From positions 1 to 36,834 of IMG/VR virus record IMGVR_UViG_3300020163_000008: a stretch of 36,834 nt of DNA; one strand, 5' to 3'. Below the pieces are notes generated by a model. That model had not been told where the DNA came from. It saw only the letters and a list, made by a program, of their open reading frames with translations, and searched no databases. The stretch's first letter is position 1, and each line of letters begins with the position of its first letter. This document shows, piece by piece, positions 14,640 through 21,010 of this stretch. Origin of the DNA: a virus. Made by a program: the position numbers and the translations under genes.

Positions 14640-14755
14640 AATTTTTATGTAAAATATTCGGGCATAAGTGGTTTTTTATTGCCGAAGGGCATGGATATTA
14701 TACAAGGCTTTGCAAACGCTGCAAACTAACCCAAATAGTAAAGGAAAGAAGATGA
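14636..14755 (+). CDS. Tiny zinc-ribbon protein (DUF1660-like)
   Basis: A 39-residue protein with C5, H10, then C26 and C29 (LCKRC) and an F-G-H-K-W element (8-12). This C-x4-H ... C-x2-C arrangement is that of the DUF1660 'prophage protein' zinc-binding family. It starts by ATGA overlap with the previous gene and ends by ATGA overlap with the next. The next gene has a similar C-x2-C tail and ends with the same VKERR residues. Confidence 0.7.
   Translation: MKFLCKIFGHKWFFIAEGHGYYTRLCKRCKLTQIVKERR
14736..14755 (+). repeat. 20-bp direct repeat, copy 1
   Basis: The 20 bases 14736-14755 recur exactly at 14915-14934. In both places they encode the last codons of one gene, hold the ribosome site (AGGAAAG) and contain the overlapping ATGA that starts the next gene. 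This looks like a duplicated translational-coupling unit. Confidence 0.8.
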
Positions 14756-14934
14756 GCATATTTAGAAATATTGCGAAAATTGCTGAAATTCTAAAAAGAC
14801 TTGAGACTTTAGAAAATAAGGTAAATTGTATTAAAAATAAGCACGATTGGGAAATTGGAGGTGGAAATGTGAAATATATCCGTTGCAAGCACTGTTATGA
14901 AAGGCAACAAGTTTTAGTAAAGGAAAGAAGATGA
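14752..14934 (+). CDS. Small coiled-coil protein with C-terminal zinc-ribbon motif
   Basis: A 60-residue protein. Residues 1-28 form a helical coiled-coil region (IAKIAEILKRLETLENKV) and the tail carries C26, H31 (KHDW) and RCKHC (44-48), then ends LVKERR. The H-x-W plus C-x2-C tail resembles the preceding 39-residue zinc protein, so it may be a fusion of that module to a coiled coil after duplication. Start and end are ATGA-coupled to neighbours. Confidence 0.7.
   Translation: MSIFRNIAKIAEILKRLETLENKVNCIKNKHDWEIGGGNVKYIRCKHCYERQQVLVKERR
14915..14934 (+). repeat. 20-bp direct repeat, copy 2
   Basis: Exact second copy of the repeat at 14736-14755. It again carries a gene's last codons, a ribosome site and the next gene's overlapping start. 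Confidence 0.8.
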
Positions 14935-15266
14935 ATAAAGAAATTATAGTGATTTTAGGCAAGCTCTTGAGCGTTTTTAGGTATACTCTTGAAATAAGGG
15001 AGTTCAAGCAAATTACGGGACTTAAAGGCGACGGAACACTCATTAGTCGCTCGCAACAAATTTCTAACGAGGTCGCAATAAATAATTTAAATGCAATAAT
15101 TTTTCAAATTCAACAAGCACTTGCCGAACTTCAATCCGAGCCAACCGAAGCAGACATTGAGAGGGTGGCAAGCAAATTATCTCATTTGGAAGGCGAATAT
15201 ATTAACGACTACAACCATATAAAAGAAATTGCCAGAGCGGCAATCAAAGCTATGAGGGATTTATAA
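14931..15266 (+). CDS. Helical early protein with shared 'PTEADIERVA / ARAAIKAM' module
   Basis: A 111-residue, mostly helical protein. The C-terminal 45 residues have the pattern P-T-E-A-D-I-E-R-V-A-S-K-L ... E-I-A-R-A-A-I-K-A-M-R-D-L. The same pattern occurs in the 135-residue protein at 22222-22629, and short versions are common in phage accessory proteins of unknown function. It is coupled to both neighbours (ATGA upstream, TAATG downstream). Confidence 0.65.
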   Translation: MNKEIIVILGKLLSVFRYTLEIREFKQITGLKGDGTLISRSQQISNEVAINNLNAIIFQIQQALAELQSEPTEADIERVASKLSHLEGEYINDYNHIKEIARAAIKAMRDL

Positions 15267-15631
15267 TGGAAATAAGTATATATAATCTCGAATATCCAAT
15301 GATGAATCTTGACTCCATAAAGTGGGAAATCGAAGAGGCTCATATTATTTATCGTTTATTGCATAGCTTTGGAGCTTTGAGGGATTGTAAATTTTTCCTT
15401 GATGACGGGCGGATAACCATAACCAAAAGAATACATATGAATTGTAAAGATGAATATGAAAAAGAGCTTTTTAAGAACGCATATCATTTTTATACGCTAA
15501 ATAATTTTGTTAAGATTATAATGAGGTTTAACAAAAATCATAACGAGAAAATTAAAACACTTGGAAACAAAATAAATAAAATATCGGATTCAATGGATAA
15601 AATTCATACCGAATTTAAGAAAGTTACATAA
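15266..15631 (+). CDS. Hypothetical helical protein
   Basis: A 121-residue Lys/Ile/Asn-rich protein. The N-terminal part (1-60) is mixed with conserved-looking W14 and a DDGRITI strand. The C-terminal 40 residues form a charged coiled coil (HNEKIKTLGNKINKISDSMDKI split over 90-112). No family was recognised. It is the last gene before a hairpin terminator and a 130-base gap. Confidence 0.6.
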   Translation: MEISIYNLEYPMMNLDSIKWEIEEAHIIYRLLHSFGALRDCKFFLDDGRITITKRIHMNCKDEYEKELFKNAYHFYTLNNFVKIIMRFNKNHNEKIKTLGNKINKISDSMDKIHTEFKKVT

Positions 15632-15716
15632 CATTCAGCCCAGCCGAGAGGTGGCATAAAACGCCCGGCAGCATAAGGGGTGGCATATTCTAATTCTTTC
15701 ACCGCCCTGATTATGT

Positions 15717-15738
15717 AGCCGCCTTTCGGGGCGGCTTT
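15717..15738 (+). terminator. Probable terminator after the first string of early genes
   Basis: AGCCGCC (15717-15723) pairs perfectly with GGCGGCT (15730-15736) across a 6-base loop, followed by a short T stretch and AT-rich sequence. The T tract is weak, so termination may be partial and let some transcription reach the 15762 gene. Confidence 0.5.
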
Positions 15739-15761
15739 AATCTTAACCGACAAGGAACAAT

Positions 15762-15968
15762 ATGAAAAACCAAACAACCGAAACAGAAAAATCGCCATAT
15801 CGCACTTTTGCCGTAAAAATAAAGTTTTTGCGTGAAGGCGAGAAAATAATGCAATTTACCGTAAAATCAAAACGAGACATGCAAATTCTTAAATTGGCTT
15901 GGGAAAACGGAGCAAATCAAGCAAAAATGGCGGAAATAATAAAAACCGAGTGCATTAAATTTGCTTAA
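15762..15968 (+). CDS. Small protein, paralogue of the 12413 gene
   Basis: A 68-residue basic protein with the same core as the 12413 gene: F-L-R-E-G-E-K-I-M-Q-F-x-V-K-S-K followed by a helix with L-A-W-E-N-G-x-N-Q-A and A-E-I-I-K-T. It stands alone between two hairpin terminators with AAGGA before its ATG. Duplicate genes at both ends of the early block suggest a gene-family expansion. A DNA-binding role is possible but not shown. Confidence 0.65.
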   Translation: MKNQTTETEKSPYRTFAVKIKFLREGEKIMQFTVKSKRDMQILKLAWENGANQAKMAEIIKTECIKFA

Positions 15969-15993
15969 AAACCGACTAACCGACAATTTAAAG

Positions 15994-16025
15994 CCCGAAC
16001 AGCCTTTTGGTTGCTCGGGTTTTTT
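15994..16025 (+). terminator. Strong terminator closing early block 1
   Basis: CCCGAACAGCC (15994-16004) pairs with GGTTGCTCGGG (16009-16019) as an 11-bp stem with one mismatch and a TTTT loop, followed by six T residues. The 178 bases from 16026 to 16203 beyond it contain no convincing gene. Confidence 0.85.
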
Positions 16026-16203
16026 AGTTTTTATACCAGACGTAATCTCGTTCGCCACGGGAGTAAATTATCATAACCTTCGTAAAGCCTGTTTTTTTGT
16101 ATTTATAGAGGCATTTCACTTTTTGGCACGTCACCATCACAAAAATGCGTTTCCATAGCGGTAACGTCAAAAAATCCACTGGCGTTTCGATTATATTACG
16201 CAA

Positions 16204-16494
16204 TTAGTAATCCCCGGCAAAAACAGGACATCTTAACGGTTGCCCCTTACTAGTTTTATTAAAATATCCTTCCGATACCCCGTATTCAGTCATAGCATAA
16301 CGTACTTTTCCATGCTTTTTCTCGAAATCGAAAAGATATTCTCGCATTTCTTGAGGCATAAGCGAAGGCATCGTGTCTCGCATTCTTGCAGCCCTTGCCG
16401 CCCTCTCATAAGGCGAAATATTGCCGATACCGTAATGCTTGCCACAAGAGCAGGTTTTATCATTGGGTTGATAACCAAAACTTAAACTAAACAT
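16204..16494 (-). CDS. Hypothetical protein with N-terminal C-x-C
   Basis: A 96-residue protein, last of the minus-strand replication block. It has TCSCGKHYG (14-22), which could be half of a zinc site with C89, and a helical Arg/Ala-rich middle (YERAARAARMRD). No family was recognised. The start overlaps the preceding gene's end by 8 bases. It may act with the replication proteins it is co-transcribed with. Confidence 0.6.
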   Translation of the reverse strand: MFSLSFGYQPNDKTCSCGKHYGIGNISPYERAARAARMRDTMPSLMPQEMREYLFDFEKKHGKVRYAMTEYGVSEGYFNKTSKGQPLRCPVFAGDY

Positions 16495-16804
16495 ATTTTT
16501 TCCAATCTTGTCCGAGTTTTTTTTCTATAAAACTAATAGCGTTTTGCGTTAAGCCGCCTCCGTAATTTCTCATTATCCGATAATGCTCGAGATAATCAAG
16601 TAACGTGTCATTATCTCGATTAACTATCTCAATTATATCCGCAGGAGTCGGCATTTTTCTTTGCGTCTTTACCCATTCCAAATATGCAGATTTAACCAAC
16701 GGAAAGGGATACTCACCAAGCAAAAGTAAGTGCATTTTAACAACTTCTTTCATTTGTTCAGGGGTTTTTCCGTAAGTATCGAGCGTGCTAAAGCAACTCA
16801 ACAT
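16487..16804 (-). CDS. Replication-associated helical protein (helicase-loader-like)
   Basis: About 105 residues from the ATG at 16802-16804. It contains Y-G-K-T-P-E-Q-M-K-E-V, L-L-L-L-G-E-Y-P-F-P-L-V-K-S-A-Y-L-E-W-V and M-P-T-P-A-D-I-I-E-I-V, a pattern common in a phage protein encoded next to the replication initiator, often considered a helicase loader or organiser. The frame stays open up to 17062, but that stretch is a shadow of the initiator gene's C-terminus. The true start is uncertain: the conserved block begins a few residues before 16804, and no good ribosome site was seen. Confidence 0.55.
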   Translation of the reverse strand: MLSCFSTLDTYGKTPEQMKEVVKMHLLLLGEYPFPLVKSAYLEWVKTQRKMPTPADIIEIVNRDNDTLLDYLEHYRIMRNYGGGLTQNAISFIEKKLGQDWKKYV

Positions 16805-16838
16805 AAATGATCCGATGCTTTGCTTGTGTTCAACATTG

Positions 16839-17543
16839 CTAGATATTGGGGACTCCCATTTCTGCAAGGGCTTCGTTGATAGCTGCCCTTGCCCTGTCGT
16901 GCTTATCGTTTGAATTGCCGCTTGCAAATGAGCGACCTGAATATTCGGTTTCCCAGCATCGTTGATTGAGCCATGTTGTGGCATGCTTAATGTACTGGCT
17001 TTCGGTTCTTGATACTCGGCAGTGTTCTGCATATCGAGTAGCACCTCGGATAATCTCTTCATAGCCTTCTCCTTTTTTCATTAAATTTGTAAAAATCTCT
17101 AAAGTTTTTTTCTTGCTAGCATTTGTCTTTGGATATTCTTTCCAGAAATTTTCAAATTCTGAAAAAACATTTTCTTTAGATTTAGATTTATCTAAATCTT
17201 TCTTTATATCATTATCATTATCATTATCATTATCGGCTTTTTTGGGTTTTTTTGGGTTATTTTTTAACCCAGATAAACCCAGTGGGTTATTTTGGGTTTT
17301 TGGTCTTCCGCCCTTTAAGCCATTGTTTTTATTACGTTCCGCTACTTTTTTATATTTTTCTGCGTCACGAGAGAATTGATTGAAAAAAGGCGTCAATGCC
17401 ATGTTCATTGCAAAGTCTAATTCAGGTAATTTACCTGATGCCTGATATTCATATAATGTTTTTATAAAAATTCCTGCTTGCTCATTATTCATTTTGTCTA
17501 ATATCGACAAACTATCGATATGCAGTATAAAACTTTTACGCAT
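16839..17543 (-). CDS. Phage replication initiation protein (DUF6291-like N-terminus, O-like)
   Basis: A 234-residue protein starting MRKSFILHIDSL (ATG at 17541-17543, AGAGG 5 bases upstream). The N-terminal domain (1-90) matches the DUF6291-type region of phage replication proteins, with K-Y-K-K-V-A-E-R-N-K-N-N-G-x-K-G-G-R-P-K. A low-complexity Asn/Asp/Lys linker (about 91-130) includes alternating D-N repeats. The C-terminal domain (about 131-205) has F-W-K-E-Y-P-K-T-N-A-S-K-K-K and a closing T-T-W-L-N-Q-R-C-W. Such proteins bind an origin and recruit the host helicase. An in-frame extension to 17714 lies above the promoter and was rejected. Confidence 0.75.
   Translation of the reverse strand: MRKSFILHIDSLSILDKMNNEQAGIFIKTLYEYQASGKLPELDFAMNMALTPFFNQFSRDAEKYKKVAERNKNNGLKGGRPKTQNNPLGLSGLKNNPKKPKKADNDNDNDNDIKKDLDKSKSKENVFSEFENFWKEYPKTNASKKKTLEIFTNLMKKGEGYEEIIRGATRYAEHCRVSRTESQYIKHATTWLNQRCWETEYSGRSFASGNSNDKHDRARAAINEALAEMGVPNI
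17178..17300. other. Candidate replication origin inside the initiator gene
   Basis: The linker of the replication gene has unusual base structure. There is a perfect 9-bp inverted repeat (AGATTTAGA at 17178-17186, TCTAAATCT at 17191-17199), a hexanucleotide run (ATCATT)x4 at 17208-17234, and a cluster of GGGTT/AACCC blocks (17243-17300) in both orientations within AT-rich sequence. In lambda-type phages the origin with iterons and an AT-rich part lies inside the initiator gene. The function here is inferred. Confidence 0.5.
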
Positions 17544-17699
17544 AAAAACCTCTTGGTGGCTGCTGATAGTCAAATCTGAAAGATTGGCGAAGGCAATGCG
17601 AAGCCTACGGCAATAAATGACTATGCAGCAACCATAATAAGAGCAAAATAAAATAAAATTGAACGCATTTAATATAATTCCTTTCAGAGAATTACCTCT

Positions 17700-17727
17700 T
17701 TTATACATTGCCAAAATATATTTGCAA
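17700..17727 (-). promoter_or_regulatory. Candidate promoter for the replication genes
   Basis: On the minus strand TTGCAA (17722-17727) is followed after 16 bases by TATAAA (17700-17705). It lies between the terminator at 17750-17777 and the replication initiator gene, leaving an untranslated leader of roughly 150 bases (17544-17693) with no gene of its own. Confidence 0.55.
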
Positions 17728-17749
17728 TAGCCGATTCGAAAAATTGCAC

Positions 17750-17777
17750 AAAAAAACCGCCCCGTTTTGCAGGGCGG
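17750..17777 (-). terminator. Terminator between nuclease and replication genes
   Basis: On the minus strand CCGCCC (17772-17777) pairs with GGGCGG (17757-17762), then continues into seven T residues (plus-strand A run 17750-17756). It ends the transcript of the RHH/nuclease genes. Confidence 0.8.
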
Positions 17778-17824
17778 AAAATCTTAACTCAACCAGCATA
17801 TTTTTTGTCTGGTTCGATCAACTT

Positions 17825-18043
17825 TTAAGAATTGATGATTGATTTTTTTGTTTTAAACATACCGCAAGAAGTATCTTTGCTTGTCACAGGGAAAAAGGAA
17901 TTAGCAGCAAGCCCTTGTGCAGTCGGCACGAGAACAACGGAAGGAGGGCAACCCCTGCAAACTCCGTTTTTTAAGTCTTTAGGCTCAATCGTCCAATGCT
18001 GGCAATTAAAGCATGTCGCAGTTTTTTCTATGGTATCAGTCAT
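17825..18043 (-). CDS. Small cysteine-rich (zinc-binding) protein
   Basis: A 72-residue protein with C11 and C14 (CFNCQHW), C29 and C32 (VCRGCPP), and C60. The pattern C-x2-C-x-x-W ... G-x-C-R-x-x-P-P ... F-P-x-x ... C-G-x-F is a common phage and prophage zinc-binding protein type of unknown role. It is the last gene of the RHH/nuclease transcript, just ahead of a strong terminator. Confidence 0.7.
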   Translation of the reverse strand: MTDTIEKTATCFNCQHWTIEPKDLKNGVCRGCPPSVVLVPTAQGLAANSFFPVTSKDTSCGMFKTKKSIINS

Positions 18044-18052
18044 ATTTTTTTC

Positions 18053-18460
18053 CTAAAATAAGTTTGGTTTATATTGATCGTCACTCGCACCCTCTATTTG
18101 CAAAGGGATATTGTTTTCTTTTGCCGCCTTAGTTAAAAGCGAAAGAATAACTCTGGTTTGATTTACTATTTTGACGCAGTCATCAGGGCAAGTAGCAATC
18201 GCTCGCAAGCCTTGCCATGAAAAATGCCACTTCTTTTGCGGCTCGGTTAATTGCCGCTTAGAGGGCGGCTTACTCCCGTCCTTAACCTCGATAAGGATAT
18301 TTAAGCACCCAACCGACACTAACAAGTCAAAAATACCTTCCCCGGCTGAATGCAGCGAGCTAACCGAGCAACCAAGTCTCCGCAAGCACGTCATTATTTC
18401 AGAGTGGTTTTTGTCGGTGCGTTGAATTATCCAGCCCGAGCCGGTTTTTTTGCCCTGCAT
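18053..18460 (-). CDS. PD-(D/E)XK nuclease (VRR-NUC / resolvase-like)
   Basis: A 135-residue protein with the nuclease core of small phage VRR-NUC-type or Holliday-junction-resolvase-like enzymes: E21 in the first helix, the aspartate in GEGIFDLLVSV (D45), and the catalytic E-x-K in IEVKDG (E58, K60). Q81 and a K-K-W-H helix follow (about 70-85). Such nucleases resolve branched DNA or trim recombination intermediates, fitting a phage with ERF and exonuclease genes nearby. It overlaps the upstream gene by one base. Confidence 0.75.
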   Translation of the reverse strand: MQGKKTGSGWIIQRTDKNHSEIMTCLRRLGCSVSSLHSAGEGIFDLLVSVGCLNILIEVKDGSKPPSKRQLTEPQKKWHFSWQGLRAIATCPDDCVKIVNQTRVILSLLTKAAKENNIPLQIEGASDDQYKPNLF

Positions 18461-18663
18461 CAGTCAATTCCGCTTTTTGCAGCTAAAGAATTTTGAAAAA
18501 TAACCTGATGTTTGGCAATTACCGCCTCGGTGTCCGCAACCAAATCATTTATTTGCTTGCCATTCCAGCCTTGCGTTTTCCCAACAAGTTTTTTTGAAAT
18601 TAAAAGCAAATTACCTAAAGCTTCCGAATATTCTGCGGTTTCTTTGTCATTATTCACTGTCAA
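18460..18663 (-). CDS. Small helical hypothetical protein
   Basis: A 67-residue protein with two predicted helices (ETAEYSEALGNLLLISKKL and NDLVADTEAVIAKHQVIF). No motif was recognised. It overlaps the start of the nuclease gene by one base and the end of the RHH gene by 14 bases, so all three are translated from one message under the 18888-18936 operators. It could be a partner of the nuclease. Confidence 0.6.
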   Translation of the reverse strand: MTVNNDKETAEYSEALGNLLLISKKLVGKTQGWNGKQINDLVADTEAVIAKHQVIFQNSLAAKSGID

Positions 18664-18841
18664 TCTCCGCTTCTGTCATTTTAAAATGCTTACAAAGAAT
18701 ATCCATAATACAATAGTTTCTCGACCTAAACTTATAAGCGTTAGTTTCCTCACGCAACTTATCAATAAGAACTTGAGGAATGCTAATGTTAATCGGTTGA
18801 AATTTAAGGCTTGCTATTGGAACTTTGATTTTTTTACTCAT
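18650..18841 (-). CDS. Ribbon-helix-helix DNA-binding protein (probable autoregulator)
   Basis: A 63-residue basic protein. INISIPQVLIDKLREETNAY (about 18-37) gives a beta strand followed by a helix, then R-S-R-N-Y-C-I-M-D-I-L (about 39-49) forms a second helix. This is the ribbon-helix-helix arrangement of Arc/MetJ-type repressors. Two palindromic sites (GTTGC-N5-GCAAC) lie in the promoter region directly upstream, so it probably represses its own operon and perhaps the divergent recombination operon. No other repressor was seen in the genome. Confidence 0.65.
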   Translation of the reverse strand: MSKKIKVPIASLKFQPINISIPQVLIDKLREETNAYKFRSRNYCIMDILCKHFKMTEAEIDSE

Positions 18842-18887
18842 ACTAAACCCGTGTTGAAAATTATTTTAATAACCGCTGCATTTTTTA

Positions 18888-18902
18888 GTTGCAATGTGCA
18901 AC
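18888..18902. promoter_or_regulatory. Operator palindrome 1 (GTTGC-N5-GCAAC)
   Basis: GTTGC (18888-18892) and GCAAC (18898-18902) form a perfect inverted repeat with a 5-base spacer, next to the -10 element of the minus-strand promoter. An identical pair of half-sites occurs 34 bases away. Confidence 0.7.
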
Positions 18903-18931
18903 GTAATATCATACGACTTGAGTTGCGTCAA
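18903..18931 (-). promoter_or_regulatory. Promoter of the RHH/nuclease operon
   Basis: On the minus strand TTGACG (18926-18931) is followed after 17 bases by TATTAC (18903-18908). The -35 lies inside operator 2 and the -10 abuts operator 1, so a protein bound to both sites would block it. A plus-strand promoter for the 18957 gene probably also lies here, but no single pair of elements stands out. Confidence 0.6.
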
Positions 18932-18936
18932 GCAAC
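18922..18936. promoter_or_regulatory. Operator palindrome 2 (GTTGC-N5-GCAAC)
   Basis: GTTGC (18922-18926) and GCAAC (18932-18936) are an exact inverted repeat with the same 5-base spacing as operator 1. It is nested with a second palindrome, CTTGA/TCAAG (18917-18932). The two operator centres are 34 bp apart, about three helical turns, so dimers could interact across the promoter. Confidence 0.7.
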
Positions 18937-18956
18937 AATCAATAAATGAGGATAAT

Positions 18957-19139
18957 ATGCAAACAACAGATAATAACCCTAAAACAGCCGAATCATTCCA
19001 AGCAAGCGAACGTGTATCCCCTGACGGATTTTTAGCCATTAAAGAGCCTATCTATAATTTTGTTTCAGAGCTTAAGGCTGATATAAAAAATCACGTTCCG
19101 TTTGATGAATTGTTTAACTCCGTGTTTTTGGGCAAATAA
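18957..19139 (+). CDS. Small hypothetical protein, first gene of the recombination operon
   Basis: A 60-residue protein with a hydrophilic N-terminal third (many N/T/S/E) and a helical C-terminal part (YNFVSELKADIKNHVPFDEL, about 33-52). GAGGATA precedes the ATG. It ends one base before the ERF gene and is divergent from the RHH gene. No family was recognised. Confidence 0.65.
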   Translation: MQTTDNNPKTAESFQASERVSPDGFLAIKEPIYNFVSELKADIKNHVPFDELFNSVFLGK

Positions 19140-19140
19140 T

Positions 19141-19947
19141 ATGGCAAAAGCACCCAAACAAGAAATTGCAGTAGCAACCGAACAGTTGCCGCAATCACCA
19201 GTTCAATCAATGCTGAATGCAATCGGCAAGCTGGCAGAAAATCCGAATATCAATGCCGACGTCATTCAAAAGGCTTTTGACATGCAGATGCTTCTTTTGA
19301 ATAAGCAGGCGGAAATTGCCTTTAACAATGACATGCTTGAAGTTAAGCGATCGCTGCCAAAAATCCAAAAGAAAGGCAAAATCTCTTATGAGGACAAGAA
19401 AAGCGGCAAAGAGGTTTCAACCGCATATGCTTTGTTTGAAGATATTGAGGATGTTGTCGCTCCGATTTATACCAAGTTCGGTTTCAAGGTTGCCTATAAC
19501 TATATAACCACGGTAGATGGAAAATCTATCACCGAGATTATTGTTTCTCACTCCGGAGGACACACCGAGAAATACCAGTCAATACCGCTTATGCTTGATA
19601 CTACGGGCAGCAAGAACAATGTGCAGGCGGCTGGCTCAACTATGTCCTATGGCAGGCGTTACGCCCTTGTTTCTGCTTTTAATATCGTTATTTCAGGCAT
19701 GGACAACGACGGGGTTGGGGATAAATCGCCAATATCATCGGGGCAACTGCAAGAATTGAATGATCTTGTTGATGAATATGTTAATTTGTCGGGGATTGAT
19801 AAAGTGAAGCAGATAACCTCAATAACCAATTATTTTAAAGCGGATAGCCTTGCTTGCATTCCCGAAAATAGGTTTGGCGAAGCGGTAAAAATTATGCAGA
19901 AAAAAATTGACTCAATGAAGGGGGCAGGCAATGGCAATATATCATGA
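19141..19947 (+). CDS. ERF-family single-strand annealing protein
   Basis: A 268-residue recombinase of the ERF superfamily. A helical lead-in (about 15-60) is followed by A-F-N-N-D-M-x-x-V-K-R-S-L-P-K-I-Q-K (about 61-80), Y-E-D-K-K-S-G-K (about 83-90) and A-Y-A-L-F-E-D-I-E-D-V-V-A-P. The signature G-S-x-x-S-Y-G-R-R-Y-A-L-V-S-A-F-N-I lies at about 165-182. ERF proteins anneal complementary single strands, as P22 Erf does to circularise the genome. It is paired with the exonuclease gene that overlaps its 3' end by 17 bases. The C-terminal 60 residues are less conserved. Confidence 0.9.
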   Translation: MAKAPKQEIAVATEQLPQSPVQSMLNAIGKLAENPNINADVIQKAFDMQMLLLNKQAEIAFNNDMLEVKRSLPKIQKKGKISYEDKKSGKEVSTAYALFEDIEDVVAPIYTKFGFKVAYNYITTVDGKSITEIIVSHSGGHTEKYQSIPLMLDTTGSKNNVQAAGSTMSYGRRYALVSAFNIVISGMDNDGVGDKSPISSGQLQELNDLVDEYVNLSGIDKVKQITSITNYFKADSLACIPENRFGEAVKIMQKKIDSMKGAGNGNIS

Positions 19948-20608
19948 TGTAGACCAATATTCCGAGGCTTGGGATAATTTGCGAATTGGAGTACCGACAA
20001 GCTCGGCTTTTGAAAAGATAATCACGCCCACGGGCAAGAAATCCAGTCAAGCCGATACCTATCTCTATCACCTTGTTGCAGAGAGAGCAATTCAGCGTAG
20101 AATCTCGACTTATACCTCCCCACAAATGGAGCATGGACACGAAATGGAGGCGGAGGCGGTAAATTATTACGAGCTTTTGCGTGACGTGTCGTCCGCTAAA
20201 ATCGGCTTTGTCACCAATGACAAGAAAACCCTTGGTTGCAGTCCCGATAGGCTTATTGGCGATGACGGTTTGCTTGAAATAAAATGCCCGAACCCTAACA
20301 CGCATATGATGTATTTACTTGAGGGAGGGCTTGAGGAAAAATATAAACCACAATTGCAAGGGCAACTTTATATTACGGGCAGGCAATGGGTTGACATTAT
20401 TTCTTATCACCCGGAATTCCCGGAAGATTTAAAGGTTGCGGTTATTAGAGTATTGCCAGACCTTGATTATCAGAATTTACTTCACGAGTATTTGCACGAT
20501 TTTTTATCAAAGATGACAAATGCGTTCATTAAACTTGGAAGCAAATTGGCTTTAAGTTCAGCAGAGCCAGACGATTTAGAAAAACTTTTACAAGGAGACT
20601 TCCTATGA
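19931..20608 (+). CDS. YqaJ/lambda-type exonuclease
   Basis: A 225-residue protein with the active-site set of YqaJ/lambda exonuclease: an N-terminal S-S-x-F/A helix (about 24-30), E-H-G-H-E-M-E-A-E-A (67-76), C-S-P-D-R-L-I-G (103-110, D106), L-L-E-I-K-C-P (114-120, E116 and K118), and P-Q-L-Q-G-Q-L-Y-I-T-G (about 140-150). It resects double-stranded ends so that the ERF protein can anneal them. The start overlaps the ERF gene by 17 bases, a typical pairing. Confidence 0.9.
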   Translation: MAIYHDVDQYSEAWDNLRIGVPTSSAFEKIITPTGKKSSQADTYLYHLVAERAIQRRISTYTSPQMEHGHEMEAEAVNYYELLRDVSSAKIGFVTNDKKTLGCSPDRLIGDDGLLEIKCPNPNTHMMYLLEGGLEEKYKPQLQGQLYITGRQWVDIISYHPEFPEDLKVAVIRVLPDLDYQNLLHEYLHDFLSKMTNAFIKLGSKLALSSAEPDDLEKLLQGDFL

Positions 20609-20823
20609 CTAAGAAAAAATACGATTATAAGGTAACGGATATTGAGTTATTGCAAAAAATTGCACCGAATGCGGTAATTGTCGAGAAAAAGGCGGTCCGT
20701 AGTGCGGTAACAAAATTGCTTGATTGCGGAATTTCTCCCGAACATTTGGGTATTGAGATAGTTGATCGGCAACTATGTCTTGAACTTGAATATCCAGAGG
20801 TGGACGATGAAAAGGCTGCCTGA
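20605..20823 (+). CDS. Small hypothetical protein
   Basis: A 72-residue protein with a basic N-terminus (MTKKKYDYKV), a helical Ala/Val/Leu-rich middle (VRSAVTKLLDCGI) and an acidic end (PEVDDEKAA). It is ATGA-coupled to the exonuclease and overlaps the next gene by 17 bases. No family was recognised. The recombination neighbourhood suggests an accessory role. Confidence 0.6.
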   Translation: MTKKKYDYKVTDIELLQKIAPNAVIVEKKAVRSAVTKLLDCGISPEHLGIEIVDRQLCLELEYPEVDDEKAA

Positions 20824-21010
20824 TAATATGAAGGTGCAGCATATCAAGGATTCCCTCGAAAAATGCCGCAAGATTGCCGCAGTCCATTTTAAAAACATTG
20901 ATTTTATGAAGGCACAGGCTGAAATCGACACAAGCATTTTATATTTAGAGGATTTAAGGTCGGTACTTGATGAAAAAGCAAAAAACCAAACAAATGCGAG
21001 AGTATCTTGA
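20807..21010 (+). CDS. Small helical hypothetical protein
   Basis: A 67-residue, largely helical protein, basic at the N-terminus and acidic in the middle (DTSILYLEDLRSVLDEKAK, about 42-60). The start at 20807 has AGAGG 6 bases upstream; a second ATG at 20828 is a weaker alternative. It overlaps the DUF968-like gene by 41 bases. No family was recognised. Confidence 0.6.
   Translation: MKRLPDNMKVQHIKDSLEKCRKIAAVHFKNIDFMKAQAEIDTSILYLEDLRSVLDEKAKNQTNARVS

Noticed and set aside
16026-16203. Small gene in the gap between opposing blocks
   Set aside because: The only open frame is low-scoring, lacks a ribosome site and starts inside a terminator region.
17544-17714. 57-residue N-terminal extension of the replication initiator
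   Set aside because: It would begin upstream of the likely transcript start, lacks a ribosome site, and the DUF6291-like domain begins at the 17543 methionine, which has AGAGG before it.
18841-18957. Lysogeny module next to the RHH regulator
   Set aside because: No integrase, excisionase, CI-like repressor or attachment-site pair was found anywhere in the genome.
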